Source: Pannonibacter anstelovis (GTDB taxonomy: Bacteria; Pseudomonadota; Alphaproteobacteria; Rhizobiales; Stappiaceae). From it: DNA of 64,000 nucleotides. This document shows positions 27,475-37,617 of the stretch, piece by piece (position 1 is the stretch's first letter; every line of letters begins with the position of its first letter). The notes below the pieces were generated by a model. It was not told the DNA's origin. It saw nothing but the letters and a program-made list of their open reading frames with translations, and made no database searches. A program made the position numbers and the translations under genes. The stretch is taken from NCBI RefSeq assembly GCF_036881715.1, contig NZ_JBAKBF010000012.1:62001-126000 (forward strand). Reading direction: 5' to 3'.

Positions 27475-28575
27475 TCAATCGCGCGCTTCCAGCCAGATGC
27501 GGGCGGTGTCCACATCCCCGGAAATCAGGCCTTCGGCGATCTTCTGCCCCACAACGGCCCCGAACTTGTAGCCATGGCCCGAGCAGGCCGAGACGATAAC
27601 CGTCCGGCCATCCTCGCGGGCAAAGAAGTGATTGTCTGCCGTGAAGGTGTAGGCGCAGGTCACCACATCAGTGACCCGGTATTCACCGATGCGGCCAAAG
27701 GGCGGGGAAAAGTGATTGCGCAGGCGCTCGCCCTCGCCCGGCACGATGCCCCGGTTCTCGTCCGCATCCGGGTTCTTCACCTTGTGGATGCCGGCGCCAA
27801 ACTTCAGCCCAGTGCCCGGCACCGGCGGCAACACATAGCCATCCACTTTGCCGCCGACGTCGAGAATGACGGGCGCCGCCTCCCATGATGCCTTCAGGTC
27901 TGCGGGCGGTTCAAGATAGACAACCGCTGTGCGGTAGGGAGCAAGATCAACCGCAAGTTCCGGGGCGAGCTTCAGCACCCAGGCCCCGGCGCTGATCACC
28001 ACCCGGTCAGCACCGAACTCCTCTCCGCTTTCCAGAGTGACGCGGCCTGCGGCCCGGTCAACGGCCACCACCTTCGTGTGTTCCAGCAGCCTTGCGCCCT
28101 TCGCCAGCAGGAAGGCGCGCATGTCCGCGGCAATCTTCTGGCACAGCAGGACGCCGCCTTCCGGATGCACCGCCACGAAACGCAGGCCCTCTGGCGAGAG
28201 GAAAGGATAGCGGGCGCTTGCCTCCTGCGGGCTCATCTGGTCAAGGCTGTAACCAGCCTCCACCATGCCGCGCCAGTAGTCTTCGCCCTCATCGCCCTCT
28301 TCCTGCGAGATGACCATGAAGCCGGTGTCCACGAGGTGGCGGACGCCGAAGTCGTCCCACATCCCGTCCCACGCGGCATAGGCATCGCTGATGCGGCGCT
28401 GATAGCCGCCCTGCCCGCCGTAGGCGCGGCGGATGATGCGGTGCTGATCACCGGATGCGGAGAGCGGATTTGGGATCGGCCCCTGCTCGATCAGCGTCAC
28501 CTCCACCCCGCGCTTGATGAGCGCCCAGGCCGTGGAAAGACCGGTGATGCCGGCGCCAACGATGATGACATGCAT
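27475..28575 (-). CDS. FAD-dependent oxidoreductase of the monomeric sarcosine oxidase type
   Basis: 366 residues; ATG 28575 has AGGAGAG upstream. The FAD motif VIIVGAGITGLSTAWALIKR is at the extreme N-terminus. SASGDQHRIIRRAYG corresponds to the flavin-adjacent segment of sarcosine/N-methyl-tryptophan oxidases, and CSGHGYKFGAVVGQKIAEGL closes the domain; the Cys there is where such enzymes often attach FAD covalently. It oxidises a secondary amine, giving formaldehyde or an aldehyde plus H2O2. The SnoaL-like gene lies downstream-opposite in order (28639-29055 is upstream on the same strand). Confidence 0.85.
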   Translation of the reverse strand: MHVIIVGAGITGLSTAWALIKRGVEVTLIEQGPIPNPLSASGDQHRIIRRAYGGQGGYQRRISDAYAAWDGMWDDFGVRHLVDTGFMVISQEEGDEGEDYWRGMVEAGYSLDQMSPQEASARYPFLSPEGLRFVAVHPEGGVLLCQKIAADMRAFLLAKGARLLEHTKVVAVDRAAGRVTLESGEEFGADRVVISAGAWVLKLAPELAVDLAPYRTAVVYLEPPADLKASWEAAPVILDVGGKVDGYVLPPVPGTGLKFGAGIHKVKNPDADENRGIVPGEGERLRNHFSPPFGRIGEYRVTDVVTCAYTFTADNHFFAREDGRTVIVSACSGHGYKFGAVVGQKIAEGLISGDVDTARIWLEARD

Positions 28576-28638
28576 GGTCCCGCTCTCCTGCGGGCCCATG
28601 CCCGCACATCTGCGTGTGGGATGAGGCTCCGGCAGGCT

Positions 28639-29055
28639 TCAGGCGCCGACCTGGGCGATCCAGTCTTCCAGATTGTAATAGGTGGTGATGCGGGCGATCT
28701 TGCCGTCCTTGATGTCGAAGAAGGTGCCGGCCGGCAGGCGGTAAGTCTGACCGGCAGCTTCCGGCAGGCCTTCGTCGGTGCTGAGATAAGTGCCGTTGAC
28801 GATGAATTCTGCCGCGGCACGCGTGCCGTCCTCGCTGGCGAAGATGACGATGTCCGTCAGCTCTTCCCTGTAGCAGCGGGTCATGTGTGCGTTGAACTCG
28901 GCGAAGAGCTTCTTGCCCGTGCGGCGGGAGCCCTGATTGACGTCATGGGCTACATCTTCGCTCACCATATCCAGCATGGCGTCCGTGTCCCCGCGGTTGA
29001 AGGCGGCGTAATAGGCAGTGATCAGGGCTTCAGTCTCGATGCGGGCAGAGGTCAT
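28639..29055 (-). CDS. SnoaL/NTF2-like ketosteroid-isomerase-related protein
   Basis: 138 residues from ATG 29055; a longer reading to 29190 has no support. The fold is indicated by ALITAYYAAFNRGDTDAMLD at the start and TYRLPAGTFFDIKDGKIARI with TTYYNLEDW at the end, typical of the KSI-related subfamily found in alphaproteobacteria. The family makes small cone-shaped binding or isomerase proteins; the reaction is unknown. It is 63 bp upstream of the sarcosine-oxidase-like gene, same strand, and may be cotranscribed. Confidence 0.75.
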   Translation of the reverse strand: MTSARIETEALITAYYAAFNRGDTDAMLDMVSEDVAHDVNQGSRRTGKKLFAEFNAHMTRCYREELTDIVIFASEDGTRAAAEFIVNGTYLSTDEGLPEAAGQTYRLPAGTFFDIKDGKIARITTYYNLEDWIAQVGA

Positions 29056-29135
29056 GGCAAAACTCACGAGGACAGGATTCGACTGATCCATCTGAGCGCA
29101 TCGGCCGGAGTTGCGCAAGATGGGCACAAACGCAA

Positions 29136-29164
29136 ACGCCGCAGCACGGAGCTGCGGCGTTGCA
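29136..29164 (-). terminator. Terminator after the DoxX gene
   Basis: CGCCGCAGC and GCTGCGGCG arms around ACGGA form a 9-bp stem. On the minus strand it is followed by TTTGCGTTTG, fitting termination of the doxX-like transcript. Confidence 0.75.
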
Positions 29165-29186
29165 AAACCAGGATGACGCGAAAGGC

Positions 29187-29576
29187 TCAACGTGCGCCGC
29201 GGATGGCGTCGATGCTCCAGCGCCCGCCGCCTGCTGCCGCAAGGTAGAGGAAAACAAAGCAGTAAAGCGCGGCGAGTTCACCGCCATTGACGATCGGATA
29301 GAAGCCCTTGGGATGATGCACGAGGAAATAGGCCACGGCCATGGTGCCGGAGGCGATGAAGGCAACCGGGCGGGTGAAGAGGCCAAGCACAAGCAAGGCA
29401 CCGCCCACCAGCTCGATTACACCGGCCATACCCGGCAGGGTGGTAACGGACACACCACTCATCTGCGTGGCCGGTATGCTGAGAAACTTGGTGGTACCGT
29501 GCTGCAAGAAGAGAAGGCCGGACATGATGCGCAAGGCGCTCAGAAGGTCAGGCGAAAAGCTGGTGAGAAAACGCAT
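29187..29576 (-). CDS. DoxX family membrane protein
   Basis: 129 residues from ATG 29576 (CGAGG upstream). It has four hydrophobic helices, with the DoxX signatures LRIMSGLLFLQHGTTKF near the start, GVIELVGGALLVLGLFTRP in the middle and AVAYFLVHHPKGFYPIVNGG later. DoxX proteins are small quinone-linked or thiosulfate-oxidation-associated membrane subunits; most, like this, have no known partner. Terminated before the SnoaL-like gene, so it is likely a separate unit. Confidence 0.87.
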   Translation of the reverse strand: MRFLTSFSPDLLSALRIMSGLLFLQHGTTKFLSIPATQMSGVSVTTLPGMAGVIELVGGALLVLGLFTRPVAFIASGTMAVAYFLVHHPKGFYPIVNGGELAALYCFVFLYLAAAGGGRWSIDAIRGAR

Positions 29577-29699
29577 GAATGCCTCGTGTGTATCTGACGA
29601 ATGGCTTCCGGCCATTCTTCTGGAATCACGCATAACCGTTTCATATTCGGCATGCAAACGCATTCCTGAACGGCATTCTGTTCACGTTTTCGAGATGCT

Positions 29700-30602
29700 T
29701 TATTTAGCAGGTGCGAGCAGATAATCTGCCGCAGCGGCACGAACGGCTTGCGTCAGCCGCTGCAAACCCGGTGCGGCGGAGCGGCTGATATGCCAGTAGA
29801 GCGGCACGGTGAGCGGCGTGCCCGGCACCAGTTCCTCAAGGCGGCCGTCCATGAGATGCGCCCTGACCAGAGGCTCCGGATTCATGCCCCAGCCAAGGCC
29901 CGCCGCTGCGGCGTCAACAAAGGCATGGGTCGAGGCGATGTAGTGGGCGGGCAGCACCACATCCTGCCCGAGGGTCTGGCGCACCCATGCGGCCTGCAGC
30001 CCATCCTTCAGATTGTAGATCATGGCGGGCGCCCGGGAGAGACTTTGCACACTCACACCTTGAGAAAACCAGCGGCTCATGAATGCCGCGCTTGCCGTTG
30101 CCCGGTAAACCAAGCTGCCCAGTGGCACCACATCGCAGCCCTGCACCGGAGCCGGATCGGCGCTGACGGCGGCCCGCACCTCGCCCCGGCGCAGCCAGCC
30201 GGCACTATGGTCCTGATCATCGATCTGGAGATCGAACAAGAGGTCCCCCGCCCCTCGCATGGCCGCCACGAACCAGGTGGCGAGGCTGTCCGCGTTTACA
30301 GCTACCCGAACACCGGGCATGGAGCTGCCGCCTCCTTCTGGCAGGCTGCTGCCGATGTCCTGCCACAGGTCCTGCTCCAGCAGCGCCACGTCCTCCGCAT
30401 GGCGGGCAAGGCGCTGACCGGCGGGCGTCGGCAGGCAGGGCTGGCCGCGCACCACCAGCACCGTGCCCAGCCGCTCTTCCAGCGCACGGATGCGCTGTGA
30501 CACGGCGGAGGGCGTCAGATTGAGCTGACGCGCCGCCTTTTCAAAGCTGCCGAGCCGCAGCACCGCGGCCAGCGCCTGAAGATGGCTTGCCTCAAGACGC
30601 AT
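29700..30602 (-). CDS. argP: ArgP (LysG) LysR-type regulator of the arginine/lysine exporter
   Basis: 300 residues from ATG 30602 (GAAGAGA upstream). HTH is at ~18-40 (SFEKAARQLNLTPSAVSQRI, then RALEERLGTVLVVRG). The effector domain has NADSLATWFVAAM, an ArgP/LysG feature. It diverges from an ArgO/LysE exporter gene with a 99-bp gap, the standard argP-argO arrangement. In E. coli and Corynebacterium this regulator activates the exporter when arginine or lysine accumulates. Confidence 0.92.
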   Translation of the reverse strand: MRLEASHLQALAAVLRLGSFEKAARQLNLTPSAVSQRIRALEERLGTVLVVRGQPCLPTPAGQRLARHAEDVALLEQDLWQDIGSSLPEGGGSSMPGVRVAVNADSLATWFVAAMRGAGDLLFDLQIDDQDHSAGWLRRGEVRAAVSADPAPVQGCDVVPLGSLVYRATASAAFMSRWFSQGVSVQSLSRAPAMIYNLKDGLQAAWVRQTLGQDVVLPAHYIASTHAFVDAAAAGLGWGMNPEPLVRAHLMDGRLEELVPGTPLTVPLYWHISRSAAPGLQRLTQAVRAAAADYLLAPAK

Positions 30603-30701
30603 TAGGATCTCTTCATCAGGATCAGAAACTTTAAGTTTTCTAATTCCGCGCATATCGCTAGTCAAACAGCAGCACGCGCCCTCACATCCCGGAGCCCTCC
30701 C

Positions 30702-31301
30702 TTGCTCACCGCCGCCCTTGCCGGTTTCCTTCTCTGCCTTGGTCTCATTGTTGCCATCGGAGCGCAGAATGCCTTCATCCTGCGGCAGGGGCTGAGGGGG
30801 GAGCATGTGTTCTGGGTGTGCCTCACCTGCGCCATCTGTGACGCCCTGCTGATCACGCTGGGCGTCACCAGCCTCAAGGCTATTTCCGCCGTGCTGCCGG
30901 GCATCGAGCCGGTTCTACGCTATGGCGGGGCGGCGTTTCTGCTGGCCTATGGGCTCCGGTCCATGCGCTCGGCCTGGCGCGGCGGCAATGCGCTGGATGC
31001 AGGCACCGGGCAAGCCGCATCACTGAAGGCGACGCTTGGCACGCTGCTGGCCATCACCTTCCTCAATCCGCATGTCTATCTGGACACGGTGATCCTGATC
31101 GGCTCCATCGCCACCAACTACCCCGGACATGAAGCCGCCTTTGCGGCAGGGGCAAGCCTTGGCTCCATCGTGTTCTTCTTCGCCCTCGGCTATGGCGCTA
31201 GGCTGCTGCGCCCGCTGTTTGCCAGGCCCGCGTCCTGGCAGGTGCTGGACGGGCTGATCGCCATGGTGATGACCGGGCTGGCGGTGAAGCTGGTAGTGTA
31301 A
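30702..31301 (+). CDS. argO: ArgO/LysE basic amino-acid exporter
   Basis: 199 residues. TTG 30702 is the only start giving the family N-terminus (LTAALAGFLLCLGLIVAIGA then QNAFILRQGLR), with GGAG ten bases upstream. Five to six hydrophobic helices follow, with ATLGTLLAITFLNPHVYLDT, the conserved LysE block. It exports arginine and/or lysine (and their toxic analogues). It is divergent from argP, which should activate it. Confidence 0.92.
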   Translation: MLTAALAGFLLCLGLIVAIGAQNAFILRQGLRGEHVFWVCLTCAICDALLITLGVTSLKAISAVLPGIEPVLRYGGAAFLLAYGLRSMRSAWRGGNALDAGTGQAASLKATLGTLLAITFLNPHVYLDTVILIGSIATNYPGHEAAFAAGASLGSIVFFFALGYGARLLRPLFARPASWQVLDGLIAMVMTGLAVKLVV

Positions 31302-31330
31302 CCCGCGCGCCCCGCCTAAGTTTCGCTGCC

Positions 31331-32677
31331 TCAATTGACCGGCAGGCGGCGCTTGGCCCAGTCGGCACGGGGCACCGGACCGCCCACTTCAAAGGCAAAG
31401 CTGACAACCCGCGTGATGCCGGCGTCGAGCTCGCAGCGCAGGGCGAGATTGTACCACTGCCCGCGCTCGCGGAAGGCTGTCTGCGGGGTCTGCAGCACAG
31501 TGCCGGAGGCCAGCCGGAACGACGGCAGCAGCTCAGGCACCCGCGGCGGATTGGAAAACAGCAGCTGGGCGCGCAATTCGGTCATACACAGCACATCTGC
31601 CCGCTCCTCCCGCGGCATGCCGCGTATGGCTGTCTGGGCGCGAATACCACCATTGCTGCGCGTCGAAAAAAGCTGCCGCGCCATGTTGAGCGGCACACCG
31701 CCCGCCACCACCTGCCCGGCGCCCCTGCCAGCCCCGACAGGCGGCTTGGGCTGGGGCGCGGCAAGCGCCACGATCGGGCCAACGGTGCCGAAATCTTCCG
31801 GCGCAGCTTCTGCCTCACCCGGTGCAGGGGAGGCGAGCTCCCCATCGGCAGCAACAGGCGCCTCAACGGCAGGGCCAGGTTCCAGCCCCGCTTCATCGGC
31901 AGCAGCTTCCGCCAGCGCGGCCAGCTCCGCCAGCGCATCAGCCTCTGCCGCCTGAGTCTCTGCTTCCGGCGCCGCCTCTGCCTCTTCCGTGGTCTCTTCG
32001 GTCCTCTGGTTTTCAGCCCCAGACTCTGGCCGAGACTCTGGCACGTCCTGCGGCTCAGCCTCGCCCTGCTTCTCCGGCTCGGTTTCGGGTGCCTCGGCGG
32101 CAGAGCCATCCAGCGACACTTCGGGGCCGGTGTCCTCCTCGCCAAACTCCGTCACCGGCTGCAGGACCGGATAGGGCTGCTGCGGTACCACAGGCAAGGG
32201 CGCCTCGGCCACCTGTGTCTGTTCGGGCTCTGGCTCGGGTTCAGGCTGCGCCTGCTCCGCTTCAGGGGCAGGCTCAGGGGCCTCTTCAACGGCCTCTTCC
32301 GGCGCGGGCTCTGGCACCGCTTCAGGTTCCGGTTCAGGCTCGGGCTCAACCGCTTCCGGCTCAGGGGCGGGCTCAGGCTCCGGAGCCACCTCCGGTTCTG
32401 GCTCTGGTTCTGGCGTTGCTTCCGGTTCGGGCTGCACCTCCTCCTGCGGCGGGGGCACCAGTGCCACCTCCACCACCTCGGGCTCAGGCGTCATGTCCGG
32501 AAACGGCAGGCTGACATTGGTGAAAAGCACCAGCGCCAGCAGCCCGTGCAGGGCAAGCGACAGCATCAGCGCCAGCGCCGGACCATCCCGGTCCTCACGC
32601 CCGCCCGCACCCGCCCTGCGCTCCGTGCCTCTGATCTTCTCTGCCGTGAGCTTGTCTGCCCTAACCTCTTGCTCCAT
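31331..32677 (-). CDS. DUF930 protein with a TonB-like membrane anchor and Pro/Glu-rich spacer
   Basis: 448 residues. A cytoplasmic basic N-terminus is followed by one transmembrane helix (ALMLSLALHGLLALVLFTNV, ~36-55). A long acidic region (~60-320) is dominated by PEPEPE repeats, as in TonB spacers. The C-terminal ~120 residues form the DUF930 domain (NMARQLFSTRSNGG, DVLCMTELRAQLL, WYNLALRCELDAG), with two cysteines that may bridge. The arrangement suggests a periplasm-spanning protein. It converges with argO. Confidence 0.8.
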   Translation of the reverse strand: MEQEVRADKLTAEKIRGTERRAGAGGREDRDGPALALMLSLALHGLLALVLFTNVSLPFPDMTPEPEVVEVALVPPPQEEVQPEPEATPEPEPEPEVAPEPEPAPEPEAVEPEPEPEPEAVPEPAPEEAVEEAPEPAPEAEQAQPEPEPEPEQTQVAEAPLPVVPQQPYPVLQPVTEFGEEDTGPEVSLDGSAAEAPETEPEKQGEAEPQDVPESRPESGAENQRTEETTEEAEAAPEAETQAAEADALAELAALAEAAADEAGLEPGPAVEAPVAADGELASPAPGEAEAAPEDFGTVGPIVALAAPQPKPPVGAGRGAGQVVAGGVPLNMARQLFSTRSNGGIRAQTAIRGMPREERADVLCMTELRAQLLFSNPPRVPELLPSFRLASGTVLQTPQTAFRERGQWYNLALRCELDAGITRVVSFAFEVGGPVPRADWAKRRLPVN

Positions 32678-32790
32678 GCCCCCTTCCTACCCGCTCCCGC
32701 AGGCAAAAGGGAGGCATGGCGTGCGGGGATGGATCATCTTTTTGGGAAGATGTGTCTGGCGGCAACTCGCAAGGTCAACCCACTCTCCGC

Positions 32791-32822
32791 GCCGTCCCGG
32801 CCTTGTGCCGGGACCTGTTATG
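32791..32822. repeat. Short dispersed GC-rich palindrome
   Basis: GCCGTCCCGGCCTTGTGCCG then GGACCTGT: the TCCCGGC/GCCGGGA arms form a hairpin. Nearly the same unit occurs at 34881-34905 and 59963-59989, so it is a dispersed element between genes. Confidence 0.7.
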
Positions 32823-32896
32823 GGCGCAGGAGCTTTGACTTCATACAAACAATTCCCCACGCATCAAGGCAGCATTCAGGGAATCACAATGCGTTG

Positions 32897-34732
32897 CTAA
32901 TCCTGATCGCTATCAGACCTCTGACCGTCAGACTTCAGCCGGTCCACGACGTCCTTCGCATCCTTCAGGCTTTTGAACTGACCAGTAAGCAGGACAGCCA
33001 GAACGCCAACTGGACCGGTGAAATAGAACGCCACAACAGCAGGAAACGCACTGGCCGCAAACTTTTTAACGCCCTCGACGGAGCCAGAAATGGCGCCGTC
33101 ATAGTGCAGTTTTCCAACGCGCAACGCTTCCCGGCCAGCGGGAGACAATACCTTGCGATAAACCGCACTGAGAAAGTTCCGCTTGATCAGGAGCGATCTC
33201 GCCAGCAGATCCCGCTTGACCTCTATATCAGCAGCATCGGCAATGTCTGCATCCAGCGCGGCAACAGCCTCTGCGGCGGCTTCGGTCATCACATGAGGAT
33301 ATTGCGCGCTCAACTCACGCGCCGAAGCAGAAATGACCGACAGTTCAGGCTGGACCTTGTCCTCCCGGCCCGCAATATCGATTGCGGCAATGTTGCGTTC
33401 CACCTCAGCAATAGCCGGAAAACACCCCTGCAGATCGTTGAGGGTCCCCACAACATCCAGCAGTTCGGAAACAGCATCGGGAAAGAGCTCTGCCTCAGCC
33501 CCAGCAGCACCATATGCTATCGCATCAGCCTCCAGAGAGCGACTGCGCGAGCGCAGCAAGGCCGGGTTCAGATCGCTAATTTGCTCCGGCAAAGAGTCCA
33601 GAAGGCGCGTCACAGACCGCATAACGCGGCCCGGCGCGTTGGCCCGCTTCAGCCGGTCTGCAAGTTCCTGCGTCTTCTCCCGGGCTTCGGACAACGTGGT
33701 TCCGGCAAAGCCCGGATCACGCGCCAGCTCCGAAAAAGGAAGCGCATCGATTGCGCCCTTCTCATTTTCACCAAACCGGAAATCAGCAGCAACCTGAATG
33801 AGATTTTCCTGAACTCCGTCGATTTCGTCGTCGCTGACGGGAGATTTAGCTACATTGCCCAGCCGTTCTGCCAGATCGCGCATGACTTCGTCAGGATGGC
33901 GTTCCCAGAAATCGTCTCCCTCTTTGGCGAGGGCCGACAGAACATCTTCTGCTTGGCTTCCAAGATTGGCAAACGGAGGATAGCCATCGCGCAGCTTTTG
34001 ATAAAATTCATGGACCAGGAACCAATCCGGACCGAATGCCTCCAAAGCAGACTGAAAATCTCTCTCCCATTTAGAGACTGCAAGCGTTAAGAGGCCACTT
34101 GAAGAAATTGGGCTACTAATCGAACTCTCACGCCAAGCGCCAAGCATTAGAAATAGATTCTCTCGGATTTCGTCCCAAATGTAAGTACTGACACTCTCCC
34201 CCCTTATCAAAAAACTGGAAGTGGCTTGAGCAGCGCAGAAAGCTCCGAATGAAGCGGCAGAGGCACAAGTATCTCCGCTAATTGCCTCTAAGACAGTTAT
34301 TGCACTGTAAGCGGCAGATGTCAGGACATAAGAAGCTACAAAATCAGTCGACAGGCCTGAAATAGCATTTTCAAGCTTAAACTCAGGACTTGCACCAGAG
34401 GCAACAACTTCAAAAGAAATAGAATTATAAATATTTAAGTCAATCGCCGAAAAAAATTCCTGAGAATATTTTACAAAATCGCCCTTATAAACTTGTGAAA
34501 CATAGGAAAAAAGAACTGACCGAAAACAGGACAGCGTCAACCTTTGTCTTTTTTCTAAGTTTTCAGTTTGAAACACCGTGACCAACGGCATTACGCGCAG
34601 AGCACATCTGAATGCCAGAACTTGTGTCTCGGCAGCCGACCGTGTCATTAGATAGGCCTCCAGCGACGCCCTATCCCTGATCGCCTCAATTTCCGCCACG
34701 CTGCCAGCCATTCCGCCCCACCCCAAATCCAT
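32897..34732 (-). CDS. Hypothetical 611-residue protein with C-terminal hydrophobic hairpin
   Basis: Not recognised. ATG 34732 is used; ATG 34711, preceded by a G-rich stretch, would shorten it by seven residues. Residues ~1-330 are mixed alpha-helical with the lowest GC of the gene. ~330-540 are charged, predicted helical and rich in Ala/Glu/Asp. Near the end is an uncharged stretch ASAFPAVVAFYFTGPVGVLA (~570-592), enough for one membrane segment, followed by a charged tail (KDAKDVVDRLKSDG). It stands alone between the DUF930 gene and rpoD. The composition shift suggests transfer or fusion. No catalytic motif is visible. Confidence 0.65.
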   Translation of the reverse strand: MDLGWGGMAGSVAEIEAIRDRASLEAYLMTRSAAETQVLAFRCALRVMPLVTVFQTENLEKRQRLTLSCFRSVLFSYVSQVYKGDFVKYSQEFFSAIDLNIYNSISFEVVASGASPEFKLENAISGLSTDFVASYVLTSAAYSAITVLEAISGDTCASAASFGAFCAAQATSSFLIRGESVSTYIWDEIRENLFLMLGAWRESSISSPISSSGLLTLAVSKWERDFQSALEAFGPDWFLVHEFYQKLRDGYPPFANLGSQAEDVLSALAKEGDDFWERHPDEVMRDLAERLGNVAKSPVSDDEIDGVQENLIQVAADFRFGENEKGAIDALPFSELARDPGFAGTTLSEAREKTQELADRLKRANAPGRVMRSVTRLLDSLPEQISDLNPALLRSRSRSLEADAIAYGAAGAEAELFPDAVSELLDVVGTLNDLQGCFPAIAEVERNIAAIDIAGREDKVQPELSVISASARELSAQYPHVMTEAAAEAVAALDADIADAADIEVKRDLLARSLLIKRNFLSAVYRKVLSPAGREALRVGKLHYDGAISGSVEGVKKFAASAFPAVVAFYFTGPVGVLAVLLTGQFKSLKDAKDVVDRLKSDGQRSDSDQD

Positions 34733-34875
34733 TCCGCCGTGCCCCAGCCTGCCAGTGGCAACACGCTAGATCATTGCTGATCAGGTTGCACAACCCGGTG
34801 GACGAGCGCAAGCAGCAAGAGCTTGCAGGGATTGTGGATTTTACACCCAGCACCAGTTCCTCCCCTCCACCTCAC

Positions 34876-35040
34876 CATCGTCATCCCGGCCTTGAGCCGG
34901 GACCGGTGAGCCACGGCCTGCCGGCTCAGGTGCTCAAGAGCGCACAATCCGCGCCCCTGCCTGGTTTTTCCGAAGAGCAAACAACAGACACCCCGGCTCA
35001 CCGGTCCCGGCTCGCGCTGCGCTTGGCCGGGATGATGATG
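34876..35040. repeat. Inverted pair of dispersed GC-rich repeats
   Basis: The left arm starts CATCGTCATCCCGGCCTTGA and runs to GACCGGTGAG. The right arm (34991-35040), read on the other strand, is CATCATCATCCCGGCC then CGAGCCGGGACCGGTGAG. The pair could fold into a long stem around ~75 bp. It belongs to the same family as the palindromes at 32791 and 59855. Confidence 0.7.
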
Positions 35041-35074
35041 GATAGGGGAGATAGCGGGGAGAGAAGATGGGCTG

Positions 35075-35108
35075 AAAAAATGAGGCCGGAGCGTCGCCGC
35101 TCCGGCCT
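35075..35108 (-). terminator. Terminator of rpoD
   Basis: GGCCGGAGCG (35084-35093) and CGCTCCGGCC (35098-35107) make a 10-bp stem with a 4-nt loop. On the minus strand it is followed by CATTTTTTC, just after the rpoD stop. Confidence 0.88.
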
Positions 35109-35136
35109 TTTGTGAATGCGCTGAACCGCCGTTTCC

Positions 35137-37146
<2,010 letters not shown>

Positions 37147-37617
37147 ATTCTGCTCCAGAACCGCCGCATGTCTGCGGCGCCGTGCCCGGCTGTTCGCCCA
37201 CATCCGAACCATCAGACTGCCTTCCGGCGCGCGGGTGAACGCGCAGCTCTCGAAGACCTTGCGATGATTCGGCTTTTAAATCGGTGTCCCTTAAGTCCTA
37301 CTTAACCGTACCGGAAAGCCCTGCAGCCGCAGGGTGGAAACCGGACGAGTGACGCCACACCGCCCCGGCAAATGCCAGACCGGCAGACAATTCCTCAGGA
37401 TATGCAGCGCGACTGAATGTTCCGCTCGTGGCCCTTGCCATCATGAACGCTGTGGGCTGCCTGAATTCCCCTATTTAGCTCGACGCCACCGATTCGCAAG
37501 TGTGATTCGCGAATCGTCAATGTGATTCGCGAAATAGCCACAGTCAGAACGCAGTCTGGACCGTGAATGCCGCCCATTGCCGGGTTCAACGGCCCATCCC
37601 GAGGACCTGCCTCGCGG
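37147..37617. promoter_or_regulatory. rpoD upstream region with four clustered GANTC sites
   Basis: About 470 bp without a gene; it should hold the rpoD promoter and leader. Four GANTC sites, the target of the cell-cycle methyltransferase CcrM, lie at 37491, 37504, 37511 and 37524, all within 38 bp. Two of them form the perfect palindrome GATTCGCGAATC (37504-37515). Chance spacing of GANTC in GC-rich DNA is several hundred bp. Methylation-sensitive control of rpoD is inferred. Confidence 0.5.

Larger units (their letters stand above)
34733..35136. other. Intergenic region between the unknown gene and rpoD
   Basis: About 400 bp with no gene. It holds an inverted pair of dispersed repeats (34876-34915 and 34991-35040) and the rpoD terminator. 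Confidence 0.7.

Noticed and set aside
31822..32514. Proline-rich plus-strand frame opposite the DUF930 gene
   Set aside because: It only mirrors the Pro/Glu repeats of the real gene.
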